DNA from: a virus
Virus record (IMG/VR): IMGVR_UViG_3300025030_000076
Span: 16,306-80,305 of that record
Strand: one strand, 5' to 3'
Length of the DNA: 64,000 nucleotides
Each line of letters opens with the position of its first letter. Position 1 is the first letter of the stretch. A model generated the notes under the pieces. It ran no database searches. It was not told the origin of the DNA and saw nothing but the letters and a program-made list of their open reading frames with translations. Positions 53,092 to 63,171 of this stretch are shown piece after piece. Made by a program: the position numbers and the translations under genes.

Positions 53092-54104
53092 GTTTCGATC
53101 AGGGGATTGGTAATCCCGGCCTTTCGTATATTTTCGATAAGTCTCTGTCTTTGACCTTGACTCATTATTAATATCGGCGCGGCGTTGGTAGGTCGTTCCT
53201 GTACCGGCTTGCCGTTGTACGTCTGCCCACGGTACGCGGGATCATTGTCAATGTAGTCCAAGATGTTCAATTCCACCTGTGCCAGCAGATGCCACGTAAT
53301 ATCACCCATGCCCCACACGTTGAGCGGCAAGCCCTCAAGCGTCCTGAGCCTGTCCACGCGGGCGGATATATTGTCTGTGATGTGCTTCGCTGACTCCTGC
53401 GCCACGTCCAGCCGCCTGAATTGCAACTGGTACGCGGGCGCGTTCTCAAGCTCGTACTTCCGCACGTCTATCAATTCGAAGCCGTGCCGGTATCCCAAGT
53501 CGAGATAGTTTCGCAGCGTGAAATGGTTGATGTGCTTCGTGTTGAAATCCAGAATCGGCATTTTCCAGTGTTGCAAAAGCCCCGTCGCGTCCGGCCCATC
53601 TATAATGAGTAGGCCGTCAGGCGCAAGCGCGCCGCTGATGCGCTCCATCGTTTCGGGCAGATCGTAGACGTGCTCAACAACGTGTGAGGCGTAGATAAGG
53701 TCACATTGCTGGGGCAGGGGGGCGCCCGCGCCCACGCAGACGGCGTTGATATATCCCCTGTCCCGCAACATATCTACGATGATGCTCCGACCATCGTCTC
53801 CGTTGCCGCCGAAGTCCACAATGACGGCCTCTCTCTCGTGCTTCGCCAGACCGCTTATCACGACCGCGTCCATTTTTAGCCGCTCGATATTGGATGGGTT
53901 GTTGATGCCATAACCGTAGTATTTCAGGTAATACTCATTGAGCATCGCCTGATTGAAATCCCCGTCGCCGTAGAGCATCGAACAGGCGTAACAGGTATAC
54001 CAGATGATCTCGGACGGCAAGGGCCACGAATCGGGCACGCGGTAGGGCATACGGAATACTTCTGTGCGGGAGGGGTGTTCACAGACGGGGCAGGGGCGGG
54101 TCAT
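53088..54104 (-). CDS. C-methyltransferase (zinc domain, SAM domain, C-terminal sugar domain)
   Basis: The 338-residue protein has zinc cysteines 5, 8, 38 and 41, SAM motif VIVDFGGNGDDG (94-105) and a C-terminal Rossmann-like domain (VWGMGDITWHLLAQVELNILDYIDNDP). This is the three-part plan of deoxysugar C-methyltransferases. ATG 54104 overlaps the upstream stop. It is the full copy of the gene cut at the left edge and has the empty site of the 18-bp palindrome near 53465. Confidence 0.82.
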   Translation of the reverse strand: MTRPCPVCEHPSRTEVFRMPYRVPDSWPLPSEIIWYTCYACSMLYGDGDFNQAMLNEYYLKYYGYGINNPSNIERLKMDAVVISGLAKHEREAVIVDFGGNGDDGRSIIVDMLRDRGYINAVCVGAGAPLPQQCDLIYASHVVEHVYDLPETMERISGALAPDGLLIIDGPDATGLLQHWKMPILDFNTKHINHFTLRNYLDLGYRHGFELIDVRKYELENAPAYQLQFRRLDVAQESAKHITDNISARVDRLRTLEGLPLNVWGMGDITWHLLAQVELNILDYIDNDPAYRGQTYNGKPVQERPTNAAPILIMSQGQRQRLIENIRKAGITNPLIET

Positions 54105-54307
54105 TCTTCCTCCACGAAAGAAGAATTTGCCCAATAATAGACAATTCCGTAATTTCTTGATATACCCTCGTAATTCTGTTCAACAGTAACCCACTCAAGC
54201 CATCTGGTTTCAGAGACATGATAGTTTTCGGTTGTAACCGGGAACCACGCAAACCACCTTTTTATTCTTTTTTCACCAACCTGCGGAATTATTTTAATAT
54301 TTCTCAC
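54101..54307 (-). CDS. Small protein present only in module copy 2
   Basis: The 68-residue basic, Trp/Tyr-rich protein lies between the radical SAM and methyltransferase genes with ATGA contacts on both sides. In the left module these two genes overlap directly, so this gene was inserted or lost cleanly. The function is unknown. Confidence 0.5.
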   Translation of the reverse strand: MRNIKIIPQVGEKRIKRWFAWFPVTTENYHVSETRWLEWVTVEQNYEGISRNYGIVYYWANSSFVEEE

Positions 54308-55311
54308 TTTTGTATTCTTTCTGCGAATTCTTCGCGGTCATTGTCGATGTTATCTGGTAATGCCTGTATATAGTCGCACGTACCACAAGCCGCGTTCTCG
54401 CTCTTGCGCGCTTCCAGGTGCATCAGCCGGAAGTCACGCAATCGTGCGCCGTTCCAAATCTGGTACAGACTTTCATTCTTGATGTTCCCTAATTGGTGTA
54501 GATGGTATTGGTCATCGTTGCATATTGAAATGTCGCCGTTGGAGTTGATCGCGAGCATGTAGAGCACCAGCGGGCAGGCTATTTTCTGTGTGCGCGGCGT
54601 GCCATCAAAACTCTGATTAGTTCCCAGCTTCCAATCGAATTTGTCGGACGTACTCCAGCCATGCAGGTTTTCTATGGCGATGAAATCACAGCGGTCAGAG
54701 AAGTCGTCAAGGAATTTCTGCTTGTCGCCGTCCGTCAAACCCACGTCTGCTATCTTTGTTGACACCCGTGTACTCGTATCCCGGCTCCGCTCGAACAGGT
54801 CAAGCACACCATCCCTAAACTTTTCGTAATCCACTTTGACGCCTGCAATGTCGTAAAACATCTGCGCGTTTATGCCTGTTACACTCACGCCGATCATATC
54901 CAGCCCGCACGTTACCAGTTTGGCATTTAGTTCAGGCCGCAAAACATGACCATTTGTTTTCACCCATATACGCTCTGACACATTTGCATCCTTCATGTAG
55001 CGCACCATATCGGTAAAGCGGGGGTGTAGAGTTGGTTCGCCATCTTTATATAGATTCGCCTGCTTACATGGTCTGTCAAATTCTCGCAGGTCGTCCACGA
55101 TCTTGCAGAACAGTTCGTAACTCATTAGTACGTTCTTGCGCCCGTACTCACGCAGTAAGTCGGGGTGTCCAGTCGGGCAAAATTTGCATCTGTAGTTACA
55201 CGCGTTGCACGGATCAATAAAAAGCGTCCACGGCGCGGGCAATGGTACGACATCTATCAGCCGCTCCCGCCGCTCGCCGCGCAAGTCTTTCGCCTGAATG
55301 AGTTTAGCCAT
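54304..55311 (-). CDS. Radical SAM enzyme with SPASM-like C-terminus
   Basis: The 335-residue homologue of 659-1675 has C-x3-C-x2-C at residues 38, 42 and 45 and the Cys-rich end (CPLVLYMLAIN ... CGTCDY). Start 55311 (MAKLIQAKDL) aligns with the other copy and overlaps the SDR stop by 8 bp. Confidence 0.82.
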   Translation of the reverse strand: MAKLIQAKDLRGERRERLIDVVPLPAPWTLFIDPCNACNYRCKFCPTGHPDLLREYGRKNVLMSYELFCKIVDDLREFDRPCKQANLYKDGEPTLHPRFTDMVRYMKDANVSERIWVKTNGHVLRPELNAKLVTCGLDMIGVSVTGINAQMFYDIAGVKVDYEKFRDGVLDLFERSRDTSTRVSTKIADVGLTDGDKQKFLDDFSDRCDFIAIENLHGWSTSDKFDWKLGTNQSFDGTPRTQKIACPLVLYMLAINSNGDISICNDDQYHLHQLGNIKNESLYQIWNGARLRDFRLMHLEARKSENAACGTCDYIQALPDNIDNDREEFAERIQK

Positions 55312-55993
55312 TTTTTGAAAGCCACCCTCCGTCAACGGTAATAACCTGACCGTAAACGTATGTACTCGAAATTAGATACATCAGCGCCCCGGCTATCTCC
55401 TCCGGCTTCCCGAACCTGCCCGCGGGCGTGATGCTTTCAAGTAGCTTGCGCCGTTCGGGTGTTATGTATTCATCTACCATGCTAGTCTGCGTTAAACCGG
55501 GGCACACTGCATTGACCCGAATCAGCGGCGCGAGTTCGATTGCCATCGCCCGTGTGAGGCCGAGCAGACCATGTTTCGCGGCGACGTAGCCGGCTATGTT
55601 GCGTGCTCCCTGGAAGGCGGACGTAGAAAGGATATTGACGATATGCCCGCCGCCGTGCGCGAGCATGTGCCGGGCTGCTTCCTGGGACAGAAAGAACGGG
55701 ACGGTAAGCATCAACTCGATTTGTTCACGCCATCTTCCCGCGCTGTATTCGATAAGATTTTGATGATACTGCGAGCCTGCGTTGTTGACAAGGATGTCAA
55801 TACTACCAAGTTTGTCTATCACTTCAGATACAACCGGGTTACGTCCAAAAAAATCTGTCAGGTCAGCATGGATGAATAAATCACAGTCCGCCCTTGTCCT
55901 TCCTGCCACCGCGACGGTATGCCCTGCGTCCTTCAATGCACGGACGCATGCCGCGCCGATCCCGCGTGAGCCGCCGGTAACAAGGGCGATCAC
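55304..55993 (-). CDS. Short-chain dehydrogenase/reductase
   Basis: The 229-residue homologue of 1909-2598 has TGGSRGIG, NNAG, the catalytic Ser, and YVAAK. Ends are nearly identical between the copies and the middle is diverged. Confidence 0.88.
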   Translation of the reverse strand: MIALVTGGSRGIGAACVRALKDAGHTVAVAGRTRADCDLFIHADLTDFFGRNPVVSEVIDKLGSIDILVNNAGSQYHQNLIEYSAGRWREQIELMLTVPFFLSQEAARHMLAHGGGHIVNILSTSAFQGARNIAGYVAAKHGLLGLTRAMAIELAPLIRVNAVCPGLTQTSMVDEYITPERRKLLESITPAGRFGKPEEIAGALMYLISSTYVYGQVITVDGGWLSKNG

Positions 55994-56178
55994 TCGTCTG
56001 TACTTTCTAGCAACTCCAGCCGCTCGGCGGGTAGTTCGATTTCGGCTGGCGTCTCGTTGATGATCTCGATAGTAAATCGCCCATGACCGCTGAAATCATG
56101 TACGTAGTTTTCCTCAAACCAATATAGATCGGTTATTTCTTGTTTGTTGCCGTTTTGGTCTGTTGCAAATATCCTCAT
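55990..56178 (-). CDS. Small protein with conserved C-terminal tag
   Basis: The 62-residue acidic protein shares only its last 15 residues (ELPAERLELLESTDE) with the zinc-ribbon protein at 2595-2831. The shared end overlaps the SDR start and its upstream region, so the conserved DNA may be kept for translation of the SDR. Confidence 0.5.
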   Translation of the reverse strand: MRIFATDQNGNKQEITDLYWFEENYVHDFSGHGRFTIEIINETPAEIELPAERLELLESTDE

Positions 56179-56233
56179 GCCAATCCTTTCTACTCGATTC
56201 GATTATAGTCCGCATGTTCTAATTTTAAAAGTC

Positions 56234-56929
56234 TCAAAGTGTAACTACATTTCCGTCATCGTCTACAAGACCGTCGCCGCAGTTACCGCCCGGCGCACAT
56301 GCCAAGCCGCCGCCTTTCGGGGGTACGAAATCATGTTCAACCCACCACGACGCGCGATGTCTCTGCCCGCGCAGCCTCACGCAATCAGGACAAGATTCTT
56401 TTGTGTCGCTTATCTGCGTGAATGTAAGCATCTTATTCTTGGACCCGCGTAAGACTGCCTCATTGTAGAAGCCATCCAATCCGCTTGCGTACCCGTTCGC
56501 CCGCGCTAGCGCCTCCGCCGTTGCGTTCACGTCACCCTCTTTCCGTAATTCCCGCAAGTTCTCAAAGAGTTGATCCACGAAACCAAGCTGCGAATCCAGT
56601 TCTGCCCGCGCCCAGGCTGCGGTTTCTGCGTCAAGCGGTAGTTCCGCTCCCGCGTCCTGATACCCTGCGTCAGCCGCGGCGACATACGCCTTCGAGATAG
56701 CCGCAGCCATCAACGCCTTGTATATCGTGATATAGCCTGAGCTGGTCAGGTAATCATATATCGCATCGTGGATTTCGCCGCTCATCTCGGCGCGGATAGA
56801 GGTGTAATCGCCAGCCGCCTTGAGCGCGTGTAACTTCACGAACCGCCGCGCATCAGCGGACAGGTACGGCAGGACTTCCGGTACGGTCTGCACTGTGTCG
56901 AGCACGATCTTGGTCAATGCGTCAGTCAT
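56234..56929 (-). CDS. Minor head protein (Mu gpF-like)
   Basis: The 231-residue homologue of 2887-3582 lacks the palindrome insertion. The C-terminal metal site reads KESCPDCVRLRGQRHRASW, then CAPGGNCGDG. It overlaps the upstream gene by 8 bp. Confidence 0.65.
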   Translation of the reverse strand: MTDALTKIVLDTVQTVPEVLPYLSADARRFVKLHALKAAGDYTSIRAEMSGEIHDAIYDYLTSSGYITIYKALMAAAISKAYVAAADAGYQDAGAELPLDAETAAWARAELDSQLGFVDQLFENLRELRKEGDVNATAEALARANGYASGLDGFYNEAVLRGSKNKMLTFTQISDTKESCPDCVRLRGQRHRASWWVEHDFVPPKGGGLACAPGGNCGDGLVDDDGNVVTL

Positions 56930-57107
56930 CCATCACCTCAAGGAAATACCAGGCGAGCAATTCGTCCTCATCGTCTATCTCCGGCGGACGGCGTACCGGC
57001 GCGTGCATAAGAAGGTAGCCAGCGGCCTCCGCTGCTGCCTCCTCCGCTCCGTTGTAGGGGATCGCAGCGTCGTAATTGATCGACTCGTCGTAGCTAGTGA
57101 TAGCCAC
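56922..57107 (-). CDS. Small acidic head-region protein
   Basis: The 61-residue homologue of 3575-3760 has the same PPEIDDEDELLAWY end. It is coupled on both sides. Confidence 0.6.
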   Translation of the reverse strand: MAITSYDESINYDAAIPYNGAEEAAAEAAGYLLMHAPVRRPPEIDDEDELLAWYFLEVMDD

Positions 57108-57307
57108 TATTCCTCTTTCGGCATCGGCGCGACGGATGACACAATCACCAGCCGGTAATCGCCTGTGTCCTTACTCTGTGCCCACTGCGGCGCGAACACG
57201 ATCTGGAAGCCTGTCTCTTTGCATAGCTCCTGATAGAGTTCGACAAAGTCCTTCTCTGCGTACTTGCGCGGCGTCACTGCCGGGGCGGGGGTGGTTTTAC
57301 CTTTCAT
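57107..57307 (-). CDS. Small conserved head-region protein
   Basis: The 66-residue homologue of 3760-3966 has the start KTTPAPAVTP and the conserved middle. It overlaps the next gene by 4 bp. Confidence 0.6.
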   Translation of the reverse strand: MKGKTTPAPAVTPRKYAEKDFVELYQELCKETGFQIVFAPQWAQSKDTGDYRLVIVSSVAPMPKEE

Positions 57308-57627
57308 GGGGTCACTATCTCGCTTTCTTCCGCTGTGATTGCGGCGTCTCTGGCGGCGTTTGCGTCGACGTTGGCTTTGTACGACTTGGACGCGTCCAGA
57401 ATGGTACTGAGAACATACTTATCCAATATTGCCAGCTTCTCAGCCGCCGATAAGTCGGCATAGACACGCGGCGCTTCTGGCGTGCCGTGATTGCCCATAC
57501 CAACATCGAAAAGATAATGCGCTGCCTGGTCTGCTTTCTTATCAATGAGTGCGGTGGTCGCGCTGTATTGGAAACGGTACGCGGTCAGTCCTGCTGAGGG
57601 TGTGTTGGGTAGTCGAGTGAGTGCCAT
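57304..57627 (-). CDS. Small helical virion-region protein
   Basis: The 107-residue protein is in the slot of 3978-4286 but without sequence similarity to it. It is helical and Ala-rich, with YADLSAAEKLAILDKY. It is exchanged along with the fibre. Confidence 0.55.
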   Translation of the reverse strand: MALTRLPNTPSAGLTAYRFQYSATTALIDKKADQAAHYLFDVGMGNHGTPEAPRVYADLSAAEKLAILDKYVLSTILDASKSYKANVDANAARDAAITAEESEIVTP

Positions 57628-57628
57628 A

Positions 57629-59422
57629 TTAAGCTGCTCCTTTCATGATTCCTGTGTTGACTAATGCCGTCCGCATTGCAACGACTAAATCATACAATGC
57701 GTGCATGTTGGCATCGCTATCCAATCCAAATATGCCGGTAGAATACGCGGCGGGCGCGGCCTGCGTTGCTCCTGCTGGCTGTATGATCGGCGCCACGTTC
57801 CAAAAGCCTAGTTTCTGCGTTGTTGCCGTGCCGATCTTCGTTCCAGTGGTAGTATCAGTCTGGATGTTCGCAACCGATAAATCTAGTCCGCCATCAAAGC
57901 GGGATAATCCATCATCCACCCAAATAGCGTAGGGATTTGAGATTGTCGCTGGCCCTGCTCCGCCTCCAAGCGGTGAATTGGCAATGTACAGGGTTGCGGC
58001 GTTGGTCACAGTCAAGGCGGAGGCTGCCGAAAGGGTAGGACGTGCGATGTCGAGATAGTTGAAGCCTGTCGCGGTTGTGATATTGGTCGAGCCTGAAATG
58101 GTTGCAGTTGCGGCGCGTAGTTCAATCCCTTTCCAGACCGCGCCTGCTGCGCTTGCGCGTGTGCCAGAACCTAGAAATGATATATCTCCTATATTGGTGT
58201 AAATGGCGTAATTCAGAGTGCTGGCTATATTCTGATTTTGGATGTACACCCCATACATATTTACAATAGTTCCGGCTGCACCTTTAGTTGGCGTCTTTAC
58301 AAATAGACCTCTAGCATCAGTGATCGTCCCTGCCGTATTTGCCTGCCGAATATCAACCACAGCCGCGCTAGAGTCGGTGATGGTTCCGGTTGAATTATTC
58401 CAAATAGTCGCAACAAAACCAGAAGCGCTTGTGAGTGTTCCTGCTGCCGAGTTGAAAATATCATACTGCGCTCCTATCGCTGAACTCATTGCGGACGCAA
58501 ATGAATTAGCCACTGAGAAATAAGCACCCCTTATAGTACCGGTCAGATTTTGGATTGTATTAGTCCCAACTTGTACAAACATTCCGTAGAAGTTGGCGGA
58601 CGACGCTGACGCAGGATTTACGGTTTGTTGAACCCACAATGTCCTTTCGTTGTCGCCCGATAATGCCGTACTAACTTGCTTTAGGTAGACAAGTTTTTGT
58701 GTGACGGTTTTGTTGATTTCAAAAAACCCGACCCCCGCCGTATCAGTCGTTCCAATTATAAGTTTACCAGCGCCTGATATACTAGCCCATACAGCACCCG
58801 TGCTCGCCTCCCACGTTTGCAGTGCGCTTGTCTGTGTGCTATGCCCCTGTACCCGAAACTGTATCTGGTCGCTTGTGCCGTCCACCATCTGCTGAGTCGT
58901 AAACACATTCGCCGTTGCCAGCAGCGCGGCCGTGCCTGTGGCCGGGATGGTCAGGGTGAACCCACCGAGTGCCACGGTTCCCCCGCCTGTGATGGTGGTC
59001 GCCGCTCCGAGCGTGAGCGTCGAGCCTGCCGCGTTGGCAATGCCTGTACCGCCCAAGTCTGCACCCAACGGGAAGGTGAGCGCGGCCTGCTTCGCGTTGA
59101 ATGTGCTCCAGTCTGTACCGGATAGCGTGCCTGTCACACCAGCAGAAGCAAGGCCAAGAGATAATGCCTGTCCCACCAGAGACAGCCCGTTAGCCGTGCC
59201 GATGGTGACGGCGGCGTGGTCAATGGCTTCCAACTGCACAACCCGGTAATCGAGCGACGATGCAACCGCCGAACCGTCTACCCCTATCTTCGCTTCGAGC
59301 GCCTCAACTGCGTCGTTGATGTTGGCGTGCTGGGTCGAGTGCAAGACGGCAGGCGTAGAGAGATTGTCCGCCGGGGTAGGGTTGGTGAAGTCATCGAGTG
59401 TTACTGGAAATGAAGTAGGCAT
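57629..59422 (-). CDS. Fibre- or spike-like virion protein
   Basis: The 597-residue protein shares the N-terminal anchor (about 60 residues) and a short LLATANVFT segment with 4298-5947. The rest of the body differs and consists of Gly/Ala/Thr-rich beta repeats. The end lacks the coiled coil. This is a typical host-range difference between two related phages. Confidence 0.6.
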   Translation of the reverse strand: MPTSFPVTLDDFTNPTPADNLSTPAVLHSTQHANINDAVEALEAKIGVDGSAVASSLDYRVVQLEAIDHAAVTIGTANGLSLVGQALSLGLASAGVTGTLSGTDWSTFNAKQAALTFPLGADLGGTGIANAAGSTLTLGAATTITGGGTVALGGFTLTIPATGTAALLATANVFTTQQMVDGTSDQIQFRVQGHSTQTSALQTWEASTGAVWASISGAGKLIIGTTDTAGVGFFEINKTVTQKLVYLKQVSTALSGDNERTLWVQQTVNPASASSANFYGMFVQVGTNTIQNLTGTIRGAYFSVANSFASAMSSAIGAQYDIFNSAAGTLTSASGFVATIWNNSTGTITDSSAAVVDIRQANTAGTITDARGLFVKTPTKGAAGTIVNMYGVYIQNQNIASTLNYAIYTNIGDISFLGSGTRASAAGAVWKGIELRAATATISGSTNITTATGFNYLDIARPTLSAASALTVTNAATLYIANSPLGGGAGPATISNPYAIWVDDGLSRFDGGLDLSVANIQTDTTTGTKIGTATTQKLGFWNVAPIIQPAGATQAAPAAYSTGIFGLDSDANMHALYDLVVAMRTALVNTGIMKGAA

Positions 59423-61920
59423 TACTTACTCTCTATCTCTGTGATCTTACCGTCCGCTCCGCGCTTGACGGTCGCCTTGCGCGGCTTCCGTTCCTCTTTC
59501 TGGATAACAACATCGGACGGCTCGACTGTGATGTTATTCTCGACCGGCGCAGGCTGGACCGTGTTGGTCACATTGACGATGGGCGTCTGTACTTCATTTG
59601 TCACGCTTACCGCCACCTCCGACGGATGGATGACAGGCGCAAATGTCACGTTCGGCGGGGGCAGGGGAGTCTCAACCGCCTGCTTCATTGCCGCCAGATT
59701 TTCCGTCATTGCCTTGACCGCTGCAATCGTTTCCTTGCTGGTCATATCCACGTTAGCAGGATTTGTAATGTTGATAATCATTTCATCTCTCCCGTGTGTG
59801 CCCGTTGGCTCTACCTTCGCGGCGACAATTGCCCGCTCGATGGTCAGCGCCAGCGCCTTGATCGCTTCGGTGTTATCGGGCACAGACTGATATATCGGCA
59901 CAGGCGTGGATGTCGTCTCGCCGATCACAAACGCAGCTGCAATATCCGCCTCACTCTTTGCGTCCGCCAGTTTCAGACGGATCGGAGCGGCGATAGTCTC
60001 GCGCAAATGTTTGCACTCCCAATCCACCGCCGTTCCCTTGCCTTTTGCGTACCATTGTCGCGCACGGTCATACCATAGCGCCAGGTCCTTGATCTCATCG
60101 GCGGTAAGGTTCGCGGCGTTGGATGCGGTCGCGCTCTTGTTTTCGTAGCCGACCAAATCGACAGGGAACCACACCTCACCATCTACATAATAGACTTCCG
60201 AAAAATTGATCTCAATCGGCTCGATGGTTTCAACGGGCAGATCGCTATTCTTTGGAATATAAGCTAGTGTCATGTGGGGGATAAACCCGTAATCTTTATG
60301 ATATGGCACATGATAGTTATCCAGCAAGCCGCAAAGCATGTTATACAGCTTCGGCGCCTGCGGGCTATCGAACGTCATAACAACCGGGTCGTTCTCGCCG
60401 TCGCTAACAAAGCGCGCCAGTCCTTGCAGTCTGCCCTTGATCGGGCTTTGGAACATTCCCAAATCTGACACGGCGCGAATAACATCTAGTTTGTCTATCG
60501 TTCTGTTATCGCCCAGGTAAACAAGCGTGATGTGCAAATCCTTTAGTAATTCCTCATCCGCGAAAGTGTACTTACTTTGTATCTCTGCCTTGATTAAGTC
60601 AGGGATACGTAACGCGATCATTGCCGAGTATTCACCCGCTTTGAAAGCCTTCATATCTTCCAACTCTGTCTCAACTGGCTTGCTCTGCTCCGCGACCGGC
60701 GGCTTCATCTGCTCCACCACTGCAAGCCGCGCTTCCTCTTTCCGGGCAATGATCCTATCCATCTTTCCCTGCTGCACCTTATCGAGATCGTAGCCCATGA
60801 AGCTCATGCCCAAATCAGCCACTTCCGGGTCAGTCGTTACGGCGGTAACAAACGAAACGAGCGACTCGTTACGCTTTACTTCATCTTCCTGGAATATCTC
60901 CAACGCCTCCAAGTTGAAGCGCATCCTGTAGCCGTAGGGCTTGAATAACTGGTCGGTGAATGTTTCCTCGATTGTCTGCTTGATGCCGACAAAGCGGGAT
61001 GCGGTGTACCATTGCTTACGCAGCGCGTCGAATTCGCTGGCGAAGGCGTTGTCGGACATGAACAGGGCGGTCGGGATGCCGAAACTATCCGAGACAGATT
61101 CCTTTGCGTCCCGCCGCAGTTCGATATACGATTGCTTGAGTTCATCCATCCCGGCCCCGACGCGGATAAGAGATAGCGCGTCCGAGTTGACGATCTTTGC
61201 CAGAACGTTGAAGCCGCCGCGCAATAAGCGGTCAAAGAAACCCTCCGCCTTTTCCCGCTCCCCCTGGTTTACCATTCCCTTAGCACCGAGCAGCGTGATC
61301 GGAACGAAGCCGCGCTCGCCATACATCCGCATGGTATTCTTCATGTTCCAAATGACCTGCGCGTCCAGCGTCGCATTGCCAAGCGGGTGGTTCTCGGCGG
61401 GACCAATCTCCACGTCGCTATCTGGCAGCCAGAAGTATATGATCTTATTCGGATATATCTTCTCCGTCTTGCCCCGTTGCGCCGTACGGTCGAACCACTG
61501 CAGGCCGTTTATGTCGATATACGGCTGGATTGTGCCCGGCGCACAGTATTGCAAGTTAACGATCATTTTGGTGGTGCGCCAGGGAATGAGATACGCCGCG
61601 CCGCCGCACAGGGATGAGGCGATCAGGTAGATAAGTTTCTGTGGGTTCGGCAGCCCGCCCAGGTTGTTCTTCCAGTTTGCCGACGTGTCGAAAACATCGT
61701 CGTTCTTGTCGAGTATGTCGAATGGCAGGGACGAGATCGCGACGGCGGTCATGTCCACCGCGTGTGCAAGATCAGGTACGAATTTCTTGAGCGACGTGAC
61801 GTTACCCGTCTGCCCGGTCTTGGACGCCTCAAGGAAACCTTCAATACCTCCCCAGGGGGCAAAGTCAAAGCCAGATTTATAGGGGTTTGGACTTGCAAAA
61901 ATGAATGGTGAATTCGTCAT
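59422..61920 (-). CDS. Portal protein with inserted 2H phosphoesterase domain
   Basis: The 832-residue protein has portal residues 1-420, nearly identical at first to the left copy. Then comes an insertion of about 180 residues (421-604) with two HxT motifs, LHITL (His463) and PHMTL (His549), in the spacing of 2H phosphoesterases. The shared low-complexity tail follows. The 2H enzymes hydrolyse 2',5' or cyclic phosphodiesters; phage members can degrade immune cyclic nucleotides. Here the domain would ride in the virion, with the portal C-terminus pointing into the head. Confidence 0.82.
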   Translation of the reverse strand: MTNSPFIFASPNPYKSGFDFAPWGGIEGFLEASKTGQTGNVTSLKKFVPDLAHAVDMTAVAISSLPFDILDKNDDVFDTSANWKNNLGGLPNPQKLIYLIASSLCGGAAYLIPWRTTKMIVNLQYCAPGTIQPYIDINGLQWFDRTAQRGKTEKIYPNKIIYFWLPDSDVEIGPAENHPLGNATLDAQVIWNMKNTMRMYGERGFVPITLLGAKGMVNQGEREKAEGFFDRLLRGGFNVLAKIVNSDALSLIRVGAGMDELKQSYIELRRDAKESVSDSFGIPTALFMSDNAFASEFDALRKQWYTASRFVGIKQTIEETFTDQLFKPYGYRMRFNLEALEIFQEDEVKRNESLVSFVTAVTTDPEVADLGMSFMGYDLDKVQQGKMDRIIARKEEARLAVVEQMKPPVAEQSKPVETELEDMKAFKAGEYSAMIALRIPDLIKAEIQSKYTFADEELLKDLHITLVYLGDNRTIDKLDVIRAVSDLGMFQSPIKGRLQGLARFVSDGENDPVVMTFDSPQAPKLYNMLCGLLDNYHVPYHKDYGFIPHMTLAYIPKNSDLPVETIEPIEINFSEVYYVDGEVWFPVDLVGYENKSATASNAANLTADEIKDLALWYDRARQWYAKGKGTAVDWECKHLRETIAAPIRLKLADAKSEADIAAAFVIGETTSTPVPIYQSVPDNTEAIKALALTIERAIVAAKVEPTGTHGRDEMIINITNPANVDMTSKETIAAVKAMTENLAAMKQAVETPLPPPNVTFAPVIHPSEVAVSVTNEVQTPIVNVTNTVQPAPVENNITVEPSDVVIQKEERKPRKATVKRGADGKITEIESK

Positions 61921-61929
61921 TTGTCCTCT

Positions 61930-63171
61930 TTAGCTAACCAGCCATGTTTCAATCATGTCGCCCTCGTGTGCGTACCTGCCCGCGGCAATTAGATGGTCGT
62001 TCTTCTCGACCGGCTTGCGTATGGCGTTGCCGTTAGCATCTTCCTGCCAGTGAAAAGTAGAAATCTCATTCTTTGCGTTGACGCATTTCGCATCAATGAT
62101 GATCTCCTGCTGCTGTAACCACTGGATACCGAATAGCACGCTATCCTTGCCCTTGACCGCCGCAAGTGCCGAAACGCCGTACTGCTGTAATTCGGCGATT
62201 GACTTCGGTTCGGCGCTATCACAAACCACGTAGTCGCCACCGATCCTGTTCTTTACTTCCACGGCCAGCAGGTCATTTGTCAGGCCGCGCTCATACAATT
62301 CATCGAATACATAAATGCGTTTGTGCTTCGCGTCGTAGTGCGATACCCATAGCGCCGCAGGGTCGGCTGAGAAGCCAAAGTCCAGCCCGTTGCGGTGGTT
62401 GGTGAATTGTGCCTGCATCCCGGATAAGTCCTCAACGCGCCAATTGGTGAAGATGACATGGCCGAGAATGCCCCAGTTGCCTTCTGAATATACGTCAAAG
62501 TAATACTTATCCTTCTCGTTTTCCAAGCCCCTAACATCTTCCCTGGTAAGAAACCTATTGTCTCGGTATGTAGTTTTTAGAATGTATAAATCGGGCGACT
62601 TATATTCTTTCTGGTCGTTAGTCCATCCAATCATTGAGAAGTAATCCGCATAGATAAAATGTGATTGTAGAATTGGATTAAATGACAGCATCAGCCTCTT
62701 AGGTGTTTTCTCGCTTCCCCCGCGCTGACGCTTCAAAAGTTGTTTTATGATTGACGAACGTTCTATTTCCGTTGCCTCTTCAACACGAACATCAGTGAAT
62801 ACTCCTTTAGCAGGGGTCAAACTTTTTAGTTTCTCAACATCGTCTAAACCTGCAAATATTATCTGGTATCCATTTACACAAGTAACCGTCCCATCTGTTT
62901 TATTTATAGAGAATAAATCAGACAAGCCCCAGTCCCTAATAATCTTTGTTATCTCTTGCACAACAGAACCGCGAAGCGTACGCGCTACCTGCCTACAAAC
63001 TAGGAAGTTACGACCGCCTTTCATAACGTCTCTCACGTCGCGCTGTGCTAAAAACACAGACTTACCAGACGATGCGCCGCCATAGTAAATTTGTATTCGC
63101 GCCATTTCATTTAAGCACGGAATATAGGCATCATTAAACACGGCGGGGTCTATCTCTACTTTATGTTCCAT
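61930..63171 (-). CDS. terL: Terminase large subunit
   Basis: The 413-residue near-identical copy of 7934-9178 keeps the same Walker A, Walker B and nuclease motifs. Its N-terminus is MEHKVEID instead of MTMINVDID because the endonuclease gene, which overlaps it by 11 bp, replaces the upstream sequence. Confidence 0.93.
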   Translation of the reverse strand: MEHKVEIDPAVFNDAYIPCLNEMARIQIYYGGASSGKSVFLAQRDVRDVMKGGRNFLVCRQVARTLRGSVVQEITKIIRDWGLSDLFSINKTDGTVTCVNGYQIIFAGLDDVEKLKSLTPAKGVFTDVRVEEATEIERSSIIKQLLKRQRGGSEKTPKRLMLSFNPILQSHFIYADYFSMIGWTNDQKEYKSPDLYILKTTYRDNRFLTREDVRGLENEKDKYYFDVYSEGNWGILGHVIFTNWRVEDLSGMQAQFTNHRNGLDFGFSADPAALWVSHYDAKHKRIYVFDELYERGLTNDLLAVEVKNRIGGDYVVCDSAEPKSIAELQQYGVSALAAVKGKDSVLFGIQWLQQQEIIIDAKCVNAKNEISTFHWQEDANGNAIRKPVEKNDHLIAAGRYAHEGDMIETWLVS

